Source of the DNA: JBMOMT01 sp049324835
GTDB taxonomy: Bacteria > Chloroflexota > Anaerolineae > CAYNKW01
Assembly (NCBI GenBank): GCA_049324835.1
Contig: JBMOMT010000064.1
Coordinates: 150,291 to 214,290 of the forward strand
Direction of reading: 5' to 3'
Length of the DNA: 64,000 nt
This document shows, one piece after another, positions 33,490 through 42,514 of the stretch; position 1 is the stretch's first letter, and the number at the start of each line of letters is the position of its first letter. The notes beneath the pieces are model-generated. The model searched no databases, was not told the origin of the DNA, and saw nothing but the letters and a program-made list of their open reading frames with translations. A program made the translations under genes and the position numbers.

Positions 33490-35856
33490 TTACTCGTAAG
33501 CCAGGGCCTCGCGCACGCTGACCCGCGTCGCGCGCAGGGCCGGCCAAAAACTGGCCAACAACGAAAGGACCACCACGACAACCAACCACACGATCAGGCC
33601 ATCGCTCGAATAGAGGAAATTGAGCGGCACATCGAGCAACGCCCGCCCCACCATCTGACTAAAAGCCTGCGCCCCAGGGTAACTCAACGGCACGGCAAAA
33701 AGCCAGCTCAGAAAACCCAAAAACACACCTTCGGCGATAAAGATGCCGGCAATTGCCGGCGAAGTGGCCCCGATGGCCCGCATCACCCCGATCTCGCGCC
33801 CTCGCTCCACCACATTGATCGACATGGTGCCCATCAAACCGATGCCGCCCACCACTGCCGCCAGCACGGCCATGGCCAGCATGAGTGAGGTGATCAGGTT
33901 GAACTGTGTCTGGTTTTGCTCTCGTAACTCGCTGGCGCTGAGAAAAAAGGCCGGCTCAATGCCGTAGGCCGGAAAAACCTCCCGCAACTGCCGGATGAGC
34001 GCCTGCTGACTGGCCACATCGTGCTGCTGCGATTGCACCATGACCACCGTGCCACGATTGACCGTGCCTTGCGCCTGTGCCAGAGCATCAAAAGGCGCAT
34101 AACAGCCCTGCTGGTTCTCAAAGACGCTGAGCACCAACCCCACCACCGTCCAGGTCGACTCACGATCGCCCAGCCGCAACAAAACTTGATCCCCCACCCC
34201 AATACCCTCTTCGACGGCGATCCTGGAATTGACCAGCATGGCACGGCCATCCTGCGGCAACAGGCCGCGGCCGCTGACGATGTTGGGGTGAAACAGCGCC
34301 GAATCCGGCGGCACACCCAACAACGAGATCTGTCTTTCTTCGCCGCCGGACAGGACCAGGCTGGCGCCGGCCTGATCCCACACCTCGGCGTGCGTCACGT
34401 CGGGCAGGCTTTCGGCCACTTCGATGAGCCGTTGAACCCGATACGGCCCATCCAGCACGGCCCACACGTCCAGGCTGAACTCGCCGATCATCACCTCCAA
34501 CGTGTTGTCCAAAGACTGTCCCGCACTCATAACAACGATGAACATGACCCCGCCAGTGGTGAGCGTCAGCAAGGTCAACACCAGCCGGGCCTTGCGGCGG
34601 AAGGTATTACGTAGACTGAGCGCCAACGGGCGCGGCAGGCGGCGCACCCGCCCCATCAACCGGTCGAGCCAGCCACGGCCAAAGCCTCCTCCCAGGCCAT
34701 AACTGCTGATGGCCTGATGCGGGGTGATGCGCGCCCCACCGATCACCGGCGCCAGGGCCGCCAAAAGTGGCACCACCAGCCCTACCACAACCTGAACCCC
34801 TACCGCGATTGGCACAACCCGCAATTCGCCAGAATCGATGTTGATCAAGTCCAGCAGCCATCCGGCAGCCCAGTGCGCCCCCCACACTCCGAGCGGCACG
34901 GCGATCAGCACGGCCAGCAAACCGTAAACAAAAACGGTCGTCAAATACAGGCGCATCACCCGGCCAAAGGTGGCGCCAACAACCTTCATCACGCCGATCT
35001 GCCACACCTGCTGGGCCACAATGGCGCTGACGGTGTTGATGATCAAAAAGCCGCTCAGGCCCAACGCCAGCGCGCCCAGCACGGTGAGTATGACGAACAT
35101 GGTATCCACCATGTTCTGCAACGGGTGCACATCCGGGTCGGTGATCAGGTAACCACCGGCGGGTAGCCCCATACGTTCCAGCCGATCCAAAACCTGATCG
35201 GCGGCATCCTCGGCAGCAAGCGGATCAAAGAAAGCCAGGCGCACGTTGAGCCGGTTAAAGACATCCAGGCCGGTGAGCCAGGCAACGGTGTCTGGGGTGG
35301 TACAAAAGGCGGCATCGCCGCCGAACTGAGGCGGCACCACCCCCGGCAGGCGCACGATACCCTCCACGGGCAGGCGGCGCTCCTGACGCCCAAACTCGAC
35401 CACCACCGTCGTCCCAAGTGGCACATCAAAGTAACGCGCCGACTGGCGCTCCAGGGCCAGCGTACGCTCTGCCGGCCAGTTACCGGAAATTAACCGGATC
35501 AGATCCATGTTTTGTGTGTCATAGTCGGCGCGCGCCACGAGCTCGCCGTTGCGCCATTCGCTCTCACTTTCCAGCCGCCAGCGAAAGGTAGCCCGCACCT
35601 CGTGTTGGGCGGCAGAAACCCCGGCTTGCTGCGACACCACACTCACGACGTCGTCGCCATACTGCCCACCCCAAAAGGTGATGTGGGCCGGAATACTCGA
35701 ACGGTGATCGGCTGTCATGCGCTCGCTCAACACCTCAGACAGGCCAAACACCAGCCCCAAAGCAAACACGCCGACCGCTGTCGACAGCACCACCAGCAGC
35801 GTGCGCAGCTTGTTGCGGGCCAGGTCACGCCACACTTTGCGCCACATCACGCTCAT
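33490..35856 (-). CDS. FtsX-like ABC transporter permease (MacB-type membrane subunit)
   Basis: A 788-residue permease with two FtsX domains. Helix 1 follows WRDLARNKLRTLLVVLSTAVG; a large extracytoplasmic part follows (residues about 45-255); helices lie at about 260-400; a second copy starts ALSLRNTFRRKARLVLTLLT with another extracytoplasmic domain and ends with three helices. The last residues REALAYE are typical. ATG 35856 overlaps the ATPase stop (ATGA). With the ATPase and adaptor genes it should form a mechanotransmission-type efflux complex; substrate unknown. Confidence 0.9.
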   Translation of the reverse strand: MSVMWRKVWRDLARNKLRTLLVVLSTAVGVFALGLVFGLSEVLSERMTADHRSSIPAHITFWGGQYGDDVVSVVSQQAGVSAAQHEVRATFRWRLESESEWRNGELVARADYDTQNMDLIRLISGNWPAERTLALERQSARYFDVPLGTTVVVEFGRQERRLPVEGIVRLPGVVPPQFGGDAAFCTTPDTVAWLTGLDVFNRLNVRLAFFDPLAAEDAADQVLDRLERMGLPAGGYLITDPDVHPLQNMVDTMFVILTVLGALALGLSGFLIINTVSAIVAQQVWQIGVMKVVGATFGRVMRLYLTTVFVYGLLAVLIAVPLGVWGAHWAAGWLLDLINIDSGELRVVPIAVGVQVVVGLVVPLLAALAPVIGGARITPHQAISSYGLGGGFGRGWLDRLMGRVRRLPRPLALSLRNTFRRKARLVLTLLTLTTGGVMFIVVMSAGQSLDNTLEVMIGEFSLDVWAVLDGPYRVQRLIEVAESLPDVTHAEVWDQAGASLVLSGGEERQISLLGVPPDSALFHPNIVSGRGLLPQDGRAMLVNSRIAVEEGIGVGDQVLLRLGDRESTWTVVGLVLSVFENQQGCYAPFDALAQAQGTVNRGTVVMVQSQQHDVASQQALIRQLREVFPAYGIEPAFFLSASELREQNQTQFNLITSLMLAMAVLAAVVGGIGLMGTMSINVVERGREIGVMRAIGATSPAIAGIFIAEGVFLGFLSWLFAVPLSYPGAQAFSQMVGRALLDVPLNFLYSSDGLIVWLVVVVVLSLLASFWPALRATRVSVREALAYE

Positions 35857-36572
35857 GGGTGCGATGCTCCATTCCGGCGGTCGTCATGGATGCGCCCATC
35901 GAGCAGGTGGATCTCGCGCTGCGTCCGTTGGCTCAAGGCCCGATCGTGGGTGATCACGAGCACGGTCTTACCCTGGGCCACCAGTCGCTCGAACAGGGCA
36001 AACACCTCGGCGGCGGTGGTCGAGTCCAGGTTGCCGGTAGGCTCGTCGGCGACGACGAGCGGCGGATCGTTGGCCAGGGCGCGGGCTATGGCGGCCCGCT
36101 GCTGCTGACCGCCGCTGAGCGCACTGGGCAACTTGTGCGCCTGGTCGGTTATGCCCACCAGCTGTAACAGGCTCATGGCGCGCTGTCGACGCTCACGCCG
36201 TTTATAGATACCACAAAAATCCATGGGCAGCATCACGTTCTCGACAATCGAGAGCGCCGGCAGCAATTGAAAGAACTGAAAAATGACCCCTACCTGCCGC
36301 CCGCGCCAGCGGGCCAGCCGGTTCTCGCTCAGTCGGTGCACCGCTCGCCCGCCGACGAACACCTCGCCGTTGGTCGGGCGGTCGATGCCGGTGATCATGT
36401 TCAGCAACGTGGACTTGCCAGATCCGGAAGGGCCTACGATGCTGACAAACTCACCGGCCCGGATGGCCAGCGAGACGTTCTTGAGAACCGTCACCCCGCC
36501 GGCGCCGGTCTGATAGGTCTTTGCCACGTCACGTAGATCGATCAACAGATTGTTACCCTCGTTTTCAGACAC
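35853..36572 (-). CDS. ABC transporter ATP-binding protein (MacB/LolD type)
   Basis: A 239-residue ATPase. Walker A GPSGSGKST, Q-loop VGVIFQFFQLLP, signature LSGGQQQRAAIARAL, Walker B and catalytic Glu LVVADEPTGNLDS, and switch His VITHDRALS are all present. The LolD/MacB group feature DEPTGNLDS fits its FtsX-like partner. GTG 36572 (VSENEGNN) is preferred to the longer frame to 36689; GAGG lies 11 bases before it. First gene of the three-gene efflux operon. Confidence 0.9.
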   Translation of the reverse strand: MSENEGNNLLIDLRDVAKTYQTGAGGVTVLKNVSLAIRAGEFVSIVGPSGSGKSTLLNMITGIDRPTNGEVFVGGRAVHRLSENRLARWRGRQVGVIFQFFQLLPALSIVENVMLPMDFCGIYKRRERRQRAMSLLQLVGITDQAHKLPSALSGGQQQRAAIARALANDPPLVVADEPTGNLDSTTAAEVFALFERLVAQGKTVLVITHDRALSQRTQREIHLLDGRIHDDRRNGASHP

Positions 36573-36660
36573 AGATCGTTTTTCCTCATACGACTTGCTA
36601 GTTGTTCCACGTGTTTTCGGCAACCCTGCAGGCCGAGACACCAACCTTGCCTGCAACAGC

Positions 36661-37986
36661 CTATGGAAAACCCGGTGTCGGCCAGGCAACGGGCAGATCA
36701 GACGGCCACGCCGCCGGCACGTCTTCTGGCCAGGCAGTGGGCCAGGCGGCGGGCAGTTCGGGTGGCAACACTGTGGGCCAGGCGGTGGGCCAACCCTCAG
36801 GCCAGGCGGTGGGCCAACCCTCAGGCCAGGCGGTGGGCCAACTCTCAGGCCAGGCGGTGGGCCAACCCTCAGGCCAGGCAGTAGGCCAACCCTCAGGCCA
36901 GGCGGTGGGCCACGGACTCGGCAGCCAGGTTGGCGTGGGCAGCGGCGTTACAGTCGATTTGGGCGGCTTGGGCAGAAAGGTGGGTGTGGGCAGCGGCGCC
37001 CGCGTCGGTTGCAATCGCGGTGCGGTTGGCGACGCCGTCGCCGTCGATGTTGCGCTGGCAGTCGGCGTGGCTGTCATGCTCAGAGTGGGCGTCGACGTGC
37101 CGGTGGGTGTGCGTGAAGCAGTCTGGGTGAGCGTGGCTGTCGGCGAAGGGCGGTCGACCGACGGCAGTGTTTCAGTCGGCCTGACAGGCGGTTGGGGCAG
37201 ATCGCCGAGCACCTGCCGCGCCCGCTCACGCCCCGTTCGCGAGACGGCCAGCGCCAGATCGACCGCCTCCAGGGCCGACGGCGACACCTGGCCTGTGAGA
37301 GCAGCCAGCCTGGCCTCATGCTCTGCCATCACTGCCATCAGGTGATCTGCCAGTGCGGTCTGGAGCGCGGGGGCCAATCGATCCGGCTGCTCGATCAGAT
37401 CCGAAACCGTATCGACGTGAACGGCATAGTTGAGCAGCAGTGCCGGCATCTGTTCCAACCGCCCTTCGACCACCATCGCAGCCGCCTCGTCCAGACGCCG
37501 CGAGGCGAAATCCAGACGCAAAGCGGCGGCCTGGGCGGCGTCGCGCGAAACGGTCAGTTGGATGGTCTCTATGGCCGTTTTGACAGGGTAAAGCACATCA
37601 CCCGGCAGGGCATCGGCGGAGGCATAACCCACCCCACCCCCCACCAGCAAGGCCAGGGCCAGCAGAGCGGTGACAGAGAAACGCAGCGGCAGCTTGAGCC
37701 GGATGGATGAATCACGCAACGGGTTGGGTTGGGCGACAGGCATCGCCGGACGAGGCCGGGCAGCGATGAGGTTGTTCATGCGTGTGACGGCCGTCTGGCG
37801 AAACTCGACCGGCGCCATCACCGTGCGCGCCGCCGAAAGGTTGCCCGCCAGTTGCAACAGAGGCTCCAGCTCGCCCCGGTGAGCCGGAAAAAGCTCCAGG
37901 CACTGACCCACCGCCTCGCCGCGTCGAACGGCGGTGATACATCTATCCAAAATTTCTTCGACGGCCACAACTGTGTTTCGCTGCAT
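36661..37986 (-). CDS. Membrane protein with DUF5667-like domain and WPTAWPEG repeat tail, likely partner of the ECF sigma factor
   Basis: A 441-residue protein. Residues 1-60 (EEILDRCITAVRRGE, ELFPAHRGELEPLLQLAGNL) form a small cytoplasmic part like those of Chloroflexota anti-sigma proteins. One membrane helix is at about 102-122, then a DUF5667-like domain (ADALPGDVLYPVKTAIETIQ, about 124-230). After about residue 278 it is Thr/Pro-rich, ending in tandem WPTAWPEG octapeptides. GAGGG precedes ATG 37986, 2 bases after the sigma gene stop. Position and topology suggest it controls the sigma factor from the membrane, sensing something outside. Confidence 0.75.
   Translation of the reverse strand: MQRNTVVAVEEILDRCITAVRRGEAVGQCLELFPAHRGELEPLLQLAGNLSAARTVMAPVEFRQTAVTRMNNLIAARPRPAMPVAQPNPLRDSSIRLKLPLRFSVTALLALALLVGGGVGYASADALPGDVLYPVKTAIETIQLTVSRDAAQAAALRLDFASRRLDEAAAMVVEGRLEQMPALLLNYAVHVDTVSDLIEQPDRLAPALQTALADHLMAVMAEHEARLAALTGQVSPSALEAVDLALAVSRTGRERARQVLGDLPQPPVRPTETLPSVDRPSPTATLTQTASRTPTGTSTPTLSMTATPTASATSTATASPTAPRLQPTRAPLPTPTFLPKPPKSTVTPLPTPTWLPSPWPTAWPEGWPTAWPEGWPTAWPESWPTAWPEGWPTAWPEGWPTAWPTVLPPELPAAWPTAWPEDVPAAWPSDLPVAWPTPGFP
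36776..36912. repeat. 24-bp tandem repeat inside the anti-sigma-like gene
   Basis: Five full copies and one partial copy of a 24-base unit (plus strand begins GGCCAGGCGGTGGGCCAACC) in phase with the reading frame, each encoding WPTAWPEG on the minus strand. Copies differ by only one or two bases, so the array is young and prone to length change. Confidence 0.9.
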
Positions 37987-37988
37987 CG

Positions 37989-38612
37989 TTATTTCCCTCG
38001 CGCGCCGGTGAGCAATTGATTCAGAGCGGTCAGCGCCCGGTGTTGAATCACGCGGCACGCGCCCTCGCTTTTATCCATGATATCCGCCACTTCGGCGTGG
38101 CTCAGATCTTCGATGAATCGTAAAATGATCACCTGTTGCTGTTCCTCAGACAACTGCGAGATGGCCCAGGCCAGGGTCTGCATCTCTTCGGCCCGGATGA
38201 TCTGCTGCAGAGCGGATGGGTCTTTACTGGTGTGCCACTCTACGTTCTCTGACAGCGGCAACGACGGCGCCGCCTGTCGGCGGCGATGATGATCCACCAC
38301 CGTGTTGTGCGCGATCCGATAGAGCCAACTGGTAAAAGGTTTGCCTCGCTGCTTGTAGCCGGGCAGGGCCTGCCAGGCCTTCAGAAAAACCTGCTCGGTC
38401 ATATCTTCGGCGTCCCTGGCGTCGGCCACCCGAAAATAGATGTAGCGATAGATGGCATCGAGGTGCATCAGGTATAACCTGCCAAAAGCCTCGGCGTTGC
38501 CGGTTTTTGCCTCTTTGATGAGTATCGCCTCGTCGGCCAGGGCATCCGATGACGGTTTTGGGCGGGCCTCCAACAGGGTTTTGTTCTCGATCTCGGCGAT
38601 TTGCATGGGCAT
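37989..38612 (-). CDS. ECF-type RNA polymerase sigma factor
   Basis: A 207-residue sigma-70 family factor with region 2 (AFGRLYLMHLDAIYRYIYFR, then DAEDMTEQVFLKAWQALPGY and FTSWLYRIAHNTVVDHHRR) and region 4 (LSEEQQQVIILRFIEDLSHA, then VADIMDKSEGACRVIQHRAL). It lacks regions 1 and 3, as in ECF factors. ATG 38612 is used; a second ATG follows two codons later and no clear ribosome site is visible. It is immediately followed by the membrane protein that is likely its regulator. Confidence 0.9.
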   Translation of the reverse strand: MPMQIAEIENKTLLEARPKPSSDALADEAILIKEAKTGNAEAFGRLYLMHLDAIYRYIYFRVADARDAEDMTEQVFLKAWQALPGYKQRGKPFTSWLYRIAHNTVVDHHRRRQAAPSLPLSENVEWHTSKDPSALQQIIRAEEMQTLAWAISQLSEEQQQVIILRFIEDLSHAEVADIMDKSEGACRVIQHRALTALNQLLTGARGK

Positions 38613-38753
38613 TCAGGATCGGTTCCACCACTAAAAAGATGATCCCTTGGGCCGATGACGAAACATCAACCCGCGCTGTCAGGCTCCCGCCAGACCCATA
38701 CCCCGGCCCGGCGGGAGCCATCGGACAGTGTCAGTCCATCCTCGCGGTCGGGT

Positions 38754-40781
38754 TTAGCGCGAAACGACGGGCAAGTAAACGGTGTAGGGCCCCTTGGGCG
38801 CCACCGTCTCGGTCAGCGGATCCAGGCCGCTCCAGGTGAGCACCGGGTCCTCTTGCAGTTGGGTCTTGTCAGAAGCTGTCATATCGGCCAGGGTGTGACT
38901 GTTTTGAGCCAGGGACATCGACGCCCGCGGACCGCCGCCCGGCACGATGTCCAGGTCAAAGGTAGAGGCTTCCCAGCCGTGCACCACGAACAGATAGGCG
39001 CCGGCGGTGGCGGTGGTGAAACTCACCTGATCGGTGGCCGTGCCGCCCAGGTTGCTGTGCGCATCGGGCAGGGCGTGATGGCCGGGGAACCAGACGTACA
39101 GGTCGGCATCGCCGCTGAGGGTATCCAGCGTGGCGGTCACGTCCACGCCAGCGTCATAGTAGACCAGATAGGAGGCTATACCACCCTTGCTCAACGACTC
39201 ACCGGGCAGCAGCAGGCTGGCAAAATCGAGGCCGGGTTTGCCCAGGCCAGACTTGTTGCCGGCTGCGTCGGCCACCCAGGCAGCTACATAGTGGGTGCCG
39301 CTGGTTTCTTCGAGACTCCAGGCGTACTCGGTGGCATAGGCCACCCAACCGCTGGCCGCCACCCTCTCCCAGTGCGGCGCCGGCGAGGTCACCAGCAGCC
39401 ATTCCTCCAGGTACATCTTGGCAACGCCCTCGTCGTCGCTGGCCGAGAGGTACAACGTGACATCCGGATCGGTCAGCACGTCCTGGGCGCCGATGGTCAA
39501 ACTCTGCACCACGGGCGGTGAGACGTCGCCAGCCGGCGTCTCGGGCACCACCTTGACCATGGCGTGCCGCTCCAGGGTATCGCCGTCAGCGGTGATGGTG
39601 GCTGTGTTGACCGTGAGGGTGGAGGCATCCACCGTTTTTGCAGTGACTTTGATGGTGAGTAACACTTCTTCACCGGCCGGCACGCTGACATCGTCCCAGG
39701 CGACGGTGTGATCGCCGGCGTGGTAGAGGCCGCCATTCGAGGCAGAGACGTACTCCATGAGCTCCGGCAGCTCGTCCACCACGTCGACCACGGCGTCGTC
39801 TGTGCCGCTGTTGTGCAGGTGAATGGTATAACTGAGCGTTTCACCGGAGGCCACTTTTGTCTTTGACGCCGACTTGTAGGCCGTCAGGTTCGGCATGGGG
39901 GGGGGTGAATCGGGCACCACCAGAACGGTGGCCTGGCGCTCGAATTGATCGCCGCCAGAGGTGATGGTTGCCACGTTGGTGGTTGCGATGGGTGAGGAGA
40001 CCGTTTGGGCCGTCACGCCGACGGTGAGCAGCACCTCGTCGCCGGCCGGCACATCGACGTCGCTCCAGGTAACGCTGCGGTCGGTCGCATCATAGGTTCC
40101 CCCCGGCGAAGAAACATAGTCTACCAGCGTTGGCAAATAGTCCACCACGTCGACCACGGCATCTTGAGTGCCGCTGTTGTACAGATGGATGGTATAGTCG
40201 AGGGCATCGCCCGAAACTACCGTATACTTGGAGGCGGATTTGTACGAGCTAGACAGGTTGGGCACAGGCGCAGGCGGCTGTCCACCCGACGGGACAAGCG
40301 TGACCTGAGCAAAGCGCATAAAGTGCAAGTGCTCAGACATGATGGCCGCCACAGTGGTGACTGTCGTGTTGGCGCTGACCGTCACGGCAGGTGTAGCCCG
40401 GAAAGCGAGCGGCGCCTCACCACCGGCGGCAACGGGCACGTCGCTCCAGACGACATTGCCCTCCTCCAGGCTACCGCCGCCGGTGACAGAGCCAGCAACG
40501 TAGGCCAACTCTGATGGCAACACGACGGTTACGTCGGCGATGGCATCGGCAGAGCCGGTGTTGCGCAGGGTGACGGTGAAGGTCAGCTCCTCGCCCGGGC
40601 CCAGGGTGCTCTGCGAGGCAGTGAGGTCTGACGAGAGCAGGTTCTCCCCATCCGCCAGGACCGGCGCCAGACCCAAACCAAGCGGCGAGAACAGCAAGGC
40701 GATCAACAGCCCGGTGATCGTCACTGCCCGCCATGGTGAGCGATTTCTGGAAAATAAACGAGGTACGTGAAGCGTATGCAT
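38754..40781 (-). CDS. Secreted protein with three DUF11 repeats and a pre-peptidase-like domain
   Basis: A 675-residue exported protein. A signal peptide covers residues 1-43 (helix VTITGLLIALLFSPLGLGLA). Three repeats of about 120 residues follow, each with the DUF11 pattern of immunoglobulin-like cell-surface folds (GEELTFTVTLRNTGSADAIA; GDALDYTIHLYNSGTQDAVV; GETLSYTIHLHNSGTDDAVV). A further all-beta region and a PPC-like stretch (VTATLDTLSGDADLYVWFPG) come next. It ends VYLPVVSR, an ending recurrent in Chloroflexota exported proteins. AGGAGG is 7 bases before ATG 40781. Role is probably in the cell envelope. Confidence 0.82.
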   Translation of the reverse strand: MHTLHVPRLFSRNRSPWRAVTITGLLIALLFSPLGLGLAPVLADGENLLSSDLTASQSTLGPGEELTFTVTLRNTGSADAIADVTVVLPSELAYVAGSVTGGGSLEEGNVVWSDVPVAAGGEAPLAFRATPAVTVSANTTVTTVAAIMSEHLHFMRFAQVTLVPSGGQPPAPVPNLSSSYKSASKYTVVSGDALDYTIHLYNSGTQDAVVDVVDYLPTLVDYVSSPGGTYDATDRSVTWSDVDVPAGDEVLLTVGVTAQTVSSPIATTNVATITSGGDQFERQATVLVVPDSPPPMPNLTAYKSASKTKVASGETLSYTIHLHNSGTDDAVVDVVDELPELMEYVSASNGGLYHAGDHTVAWDDVSVPAGEEVLLTIKVTAKTVDASTLTVNTATITADGDTLERHAMVKVVPETPAGDVSPPVVQSLTIGAQDVLTDPDVTLYLSASDDEGVAKMYLEEWLLVTSPAPHWERVAASGWVAYATEYAWSLEETSGTHYVAAWVADAAGNKSGLGKPGLDFASLLLPGESLSKGGIASYLVYYDAGVDVTATLDTLSGDADLYVWFPGHHALPDAHSNLGGTATDQVSFTTATAGAYLFVVHGWEASTFDLDIVPGGGPRASMSLAQNSHTLADMTASDKTQLQEDPVLTWSGLDPLTETVAPKGPYTVYLPVVSR

Positions 40782-40960
40782 ACGAATTCCTCCTTTGTGG
40801 CATGCCGCGCGCGGCGGAAAAATCGATCGTCGAGAGCAGCGCGCTCTCGGAACGGGTGGCTCGGTTTTGGTGTTACATTTCGACCTCCTGTGCAGAATGT
40901 GCGGAACCGGATCCGTTGCCCATGTGTTCGCACCTATAAAACGCAGGGAGGTCTGTTTTG

Positions 40961-41710
40961 TTACAAACGATGCGTCCATTGCCAACACTGGAGCTGCCAG
41001 GGTGGGCCCTCCGCTGCCAGAGCTGCTGCGTAACCCGGCCCTGGCCATAACGCGCGCAACGACCAGCGCGCCGCTTCCGATGGGTCTCCGGGGGTGCTCA
41101 ACAGTCGAGCAGGCTCACCTGGCGACAGGGAAACATCGAATTGATCCAGTGGCAGCGATAGCCCCTCACCTCTGGCTTTGATGTAGGCCTCTTTGCGCGT
41201 CCAACAGTCAAAAAAAGCCCGAGCCTGGGCCTCTGCGGGTAGGGCGCGCAGCACGGCCACCTCCTGGGCGGAAAAGAACATCTCGGCCACATCCAGGCGG
41301 GCAAGATCCGGGCGGATATACTCGACATCCACACCGACCTCACGGCCCAGAGCAAAAGCCAGGACGGCCAATCCGTTGGCATGGGAGATATTGAAACGAA
41401 GCGTATCTCCCCCCCACCCGGCTGCCAGCGAAGGTTTACCATGAGCGCTGTAACGAAAGCGCAGGCTCGCCGGTTTTGCGTCCAGGTAGCGCCCCAGAAA
41501 AAAACGTAACATCCCGCGGGCGACGACAAAGCGCCGCCGATCTCTTGCAAAGTAAAAGCGGGCCGCCCGCTGCCGTTCGTCTTCGACAAGCGCGCCGTGA
41601 AGCGATGTCACGTCGACCGCCGGATCATCCAATGGAACGCGCCAGACGTGTACCTCGTGCTTTTCCAGCTCCGGTATCCGGGTGGGAATCTGCCAACAGG
41701 CATCGCCCAT
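40961..41710 (-). CDS. 4'-phosphopantetheinyl transferase, Sfp type
   Basis: A 249-residue enzyme that loads phosphopantetheine from CoA on the carrier-domain serines of the synthetases. The Sfp-family motifs are visible: NISHANGLAVLAF, GREVGVDVEYIRP (Mg-binding Asp/Glu) and FFDCWTRKEAYIKARGEGLS (WxxKEA). ATG 41710 has GGAG 6 bases before it; the longer reading runs into the thioesterase gene. It is the last gene of the peptide synthetase operon, which makes the cluster self-sufficient for carrier activation. Confidence 0.93.
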   Translation of the reverse strand: MGDACWQIPTRIPELEKHEVHVWRVPLDDPAVDVTSLHGALVEDERQRAARFYFARDRRRFVVARGMLRFFLGRYLDAKPASLRFRYSAHGKPSLAAGWGGDTLRFNISHANGLAVLAFALGREVGVDVEYIRPDLARLDVAEMFFSAQEVAVLRALPAEAQARAFFDCWTRKEAYIKARGEGLSLPLDQFDVSLSPGEPARLLSTPGDPSEAARWSLRALWPGPGYAAALAAEGPPWQLQCWQWTHRL

Positions 41711-41724
41711 GGGTTGCTCCGAAC

Positions 41725-42477
41725 TCAGATCAACGCTCGGGCGAGGGTGCGCAAAAGAAGCGGCTGGGCCGTGTTGAGGTAAAAATGATCGCCGGGGAAC
41801 ATGCGCACTGAAAAAGGCCCTGTCGTCAGCTCGCCCCAGGGCTCCAGGCGCTCGCGGGTGGCATACACGTCCTGCAGACCACCCAGCGCCCAGAGAGGAC
41901 AATCCAGCAGGTTGCCGGGCCGGAATCGATAGGTCTCACAGGCGGTAAAATCGGCCCGCAGGATGGGCAGCAACAAGGCCATCAACTCGGCATGGTTCAA
42001 TATCTCCTGCGGCATGCCGTTGAGGTTACGAATTTTGGCCACAAACTCGGCGTCGGGCAGCCGATGAATGGGCGGCTCGCGGTCGTCGAGTTGCGGCGCG
42101 CCGTGGCCGGAGACAAAAAGGTGCACCGGGCTCAGATCGTATTCCCGGCGCAGATAGCGGGCCAGCTCAAAACTTACCAGAGCGCCCATGCTGTGACCAA
42201 AGAAGGCAAAGGGCGCATCGAAATGGGAACGCAGGCCCTCGGCGAGTTCCACCACCAGCAAGTGAATGTCGAGAATGGGCAACTCGGCCAACCGATTGCC
42301 GTGTCCCGGAAGCTGCACCGGGCAGACCTCGATGGTCTCCGGCAGCAGGTCGGCCCAGGGGAAAAAAACCTGCGCACTGGCCCCGGAATAAGGGAAGCAG
42401 AACAGCCGAATGCCGGCCCGAGGCTTTGGCCTGGGGCAAGAGAGCCAGAGGCTCGTTTCCGTTCCGAGCATACGCAT
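41725..42477 (-). CDS. Type II thioesterase of the peptide synthetase cluster
   Basis: A 250-residue alpha/beta hydrolase of the external (type II) thioesterase family, which removes wrongly loaded or stalled groups from carrier domains. It has FCFPYSGASAQVFFPWADLL, the oxyanion/nucleophile motif FFGHSMGALVSFELAR (Ser in GHSMG) and the catalytic His in FPGDHFYLN. ATG 42477 is chosen; GGGAGG is 12 bases upstream, somewhat far, and a TTG at 42501 is possible. It sits between exporter and phosphopantetheinyl transferase genes. Confidence 0.92.
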   Translation of the reverse strand: MRMLGTETSLWLSCPRPKPRAGIRLFCFPYSGASAQVFFPWADLLPETIEVCPVQLPGHGNRLAELPILDIHLLVVELAEGLRSHFDAPFAFFGHSMGALVSFELARYLRREYDLSPVHLFVSGHGAPQLDDREPPIHRLPDAEFVAKIRNLNGMPQEILNHAELMALLLPILRADFTACETYRFRPGNLLDCPLWALGGLQDVYATRERLEPWGELTTGPFSVRMFPGDHFYLNTAQPLLLRTLARALI

Positions 42478-42514
42478 GACGGTGTATGTCCTCCCTATCA
42501 AAGCTCGAGTGTTG

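Noticed and set aside
36776..36912. Regular repeats resembling a CRISPR array
   Set aside because: The 24-base units are directly joined without spacers and keep the reading frame, so this is a coding tandem repeat.
36602..37345. A 247-codon plus-strand frame rich in SGQAVGQP repeats
   Set aside because: It is the antisense of the WPTAWPEG repeat of the membrane protein gene, which has domains and a ribosome site.
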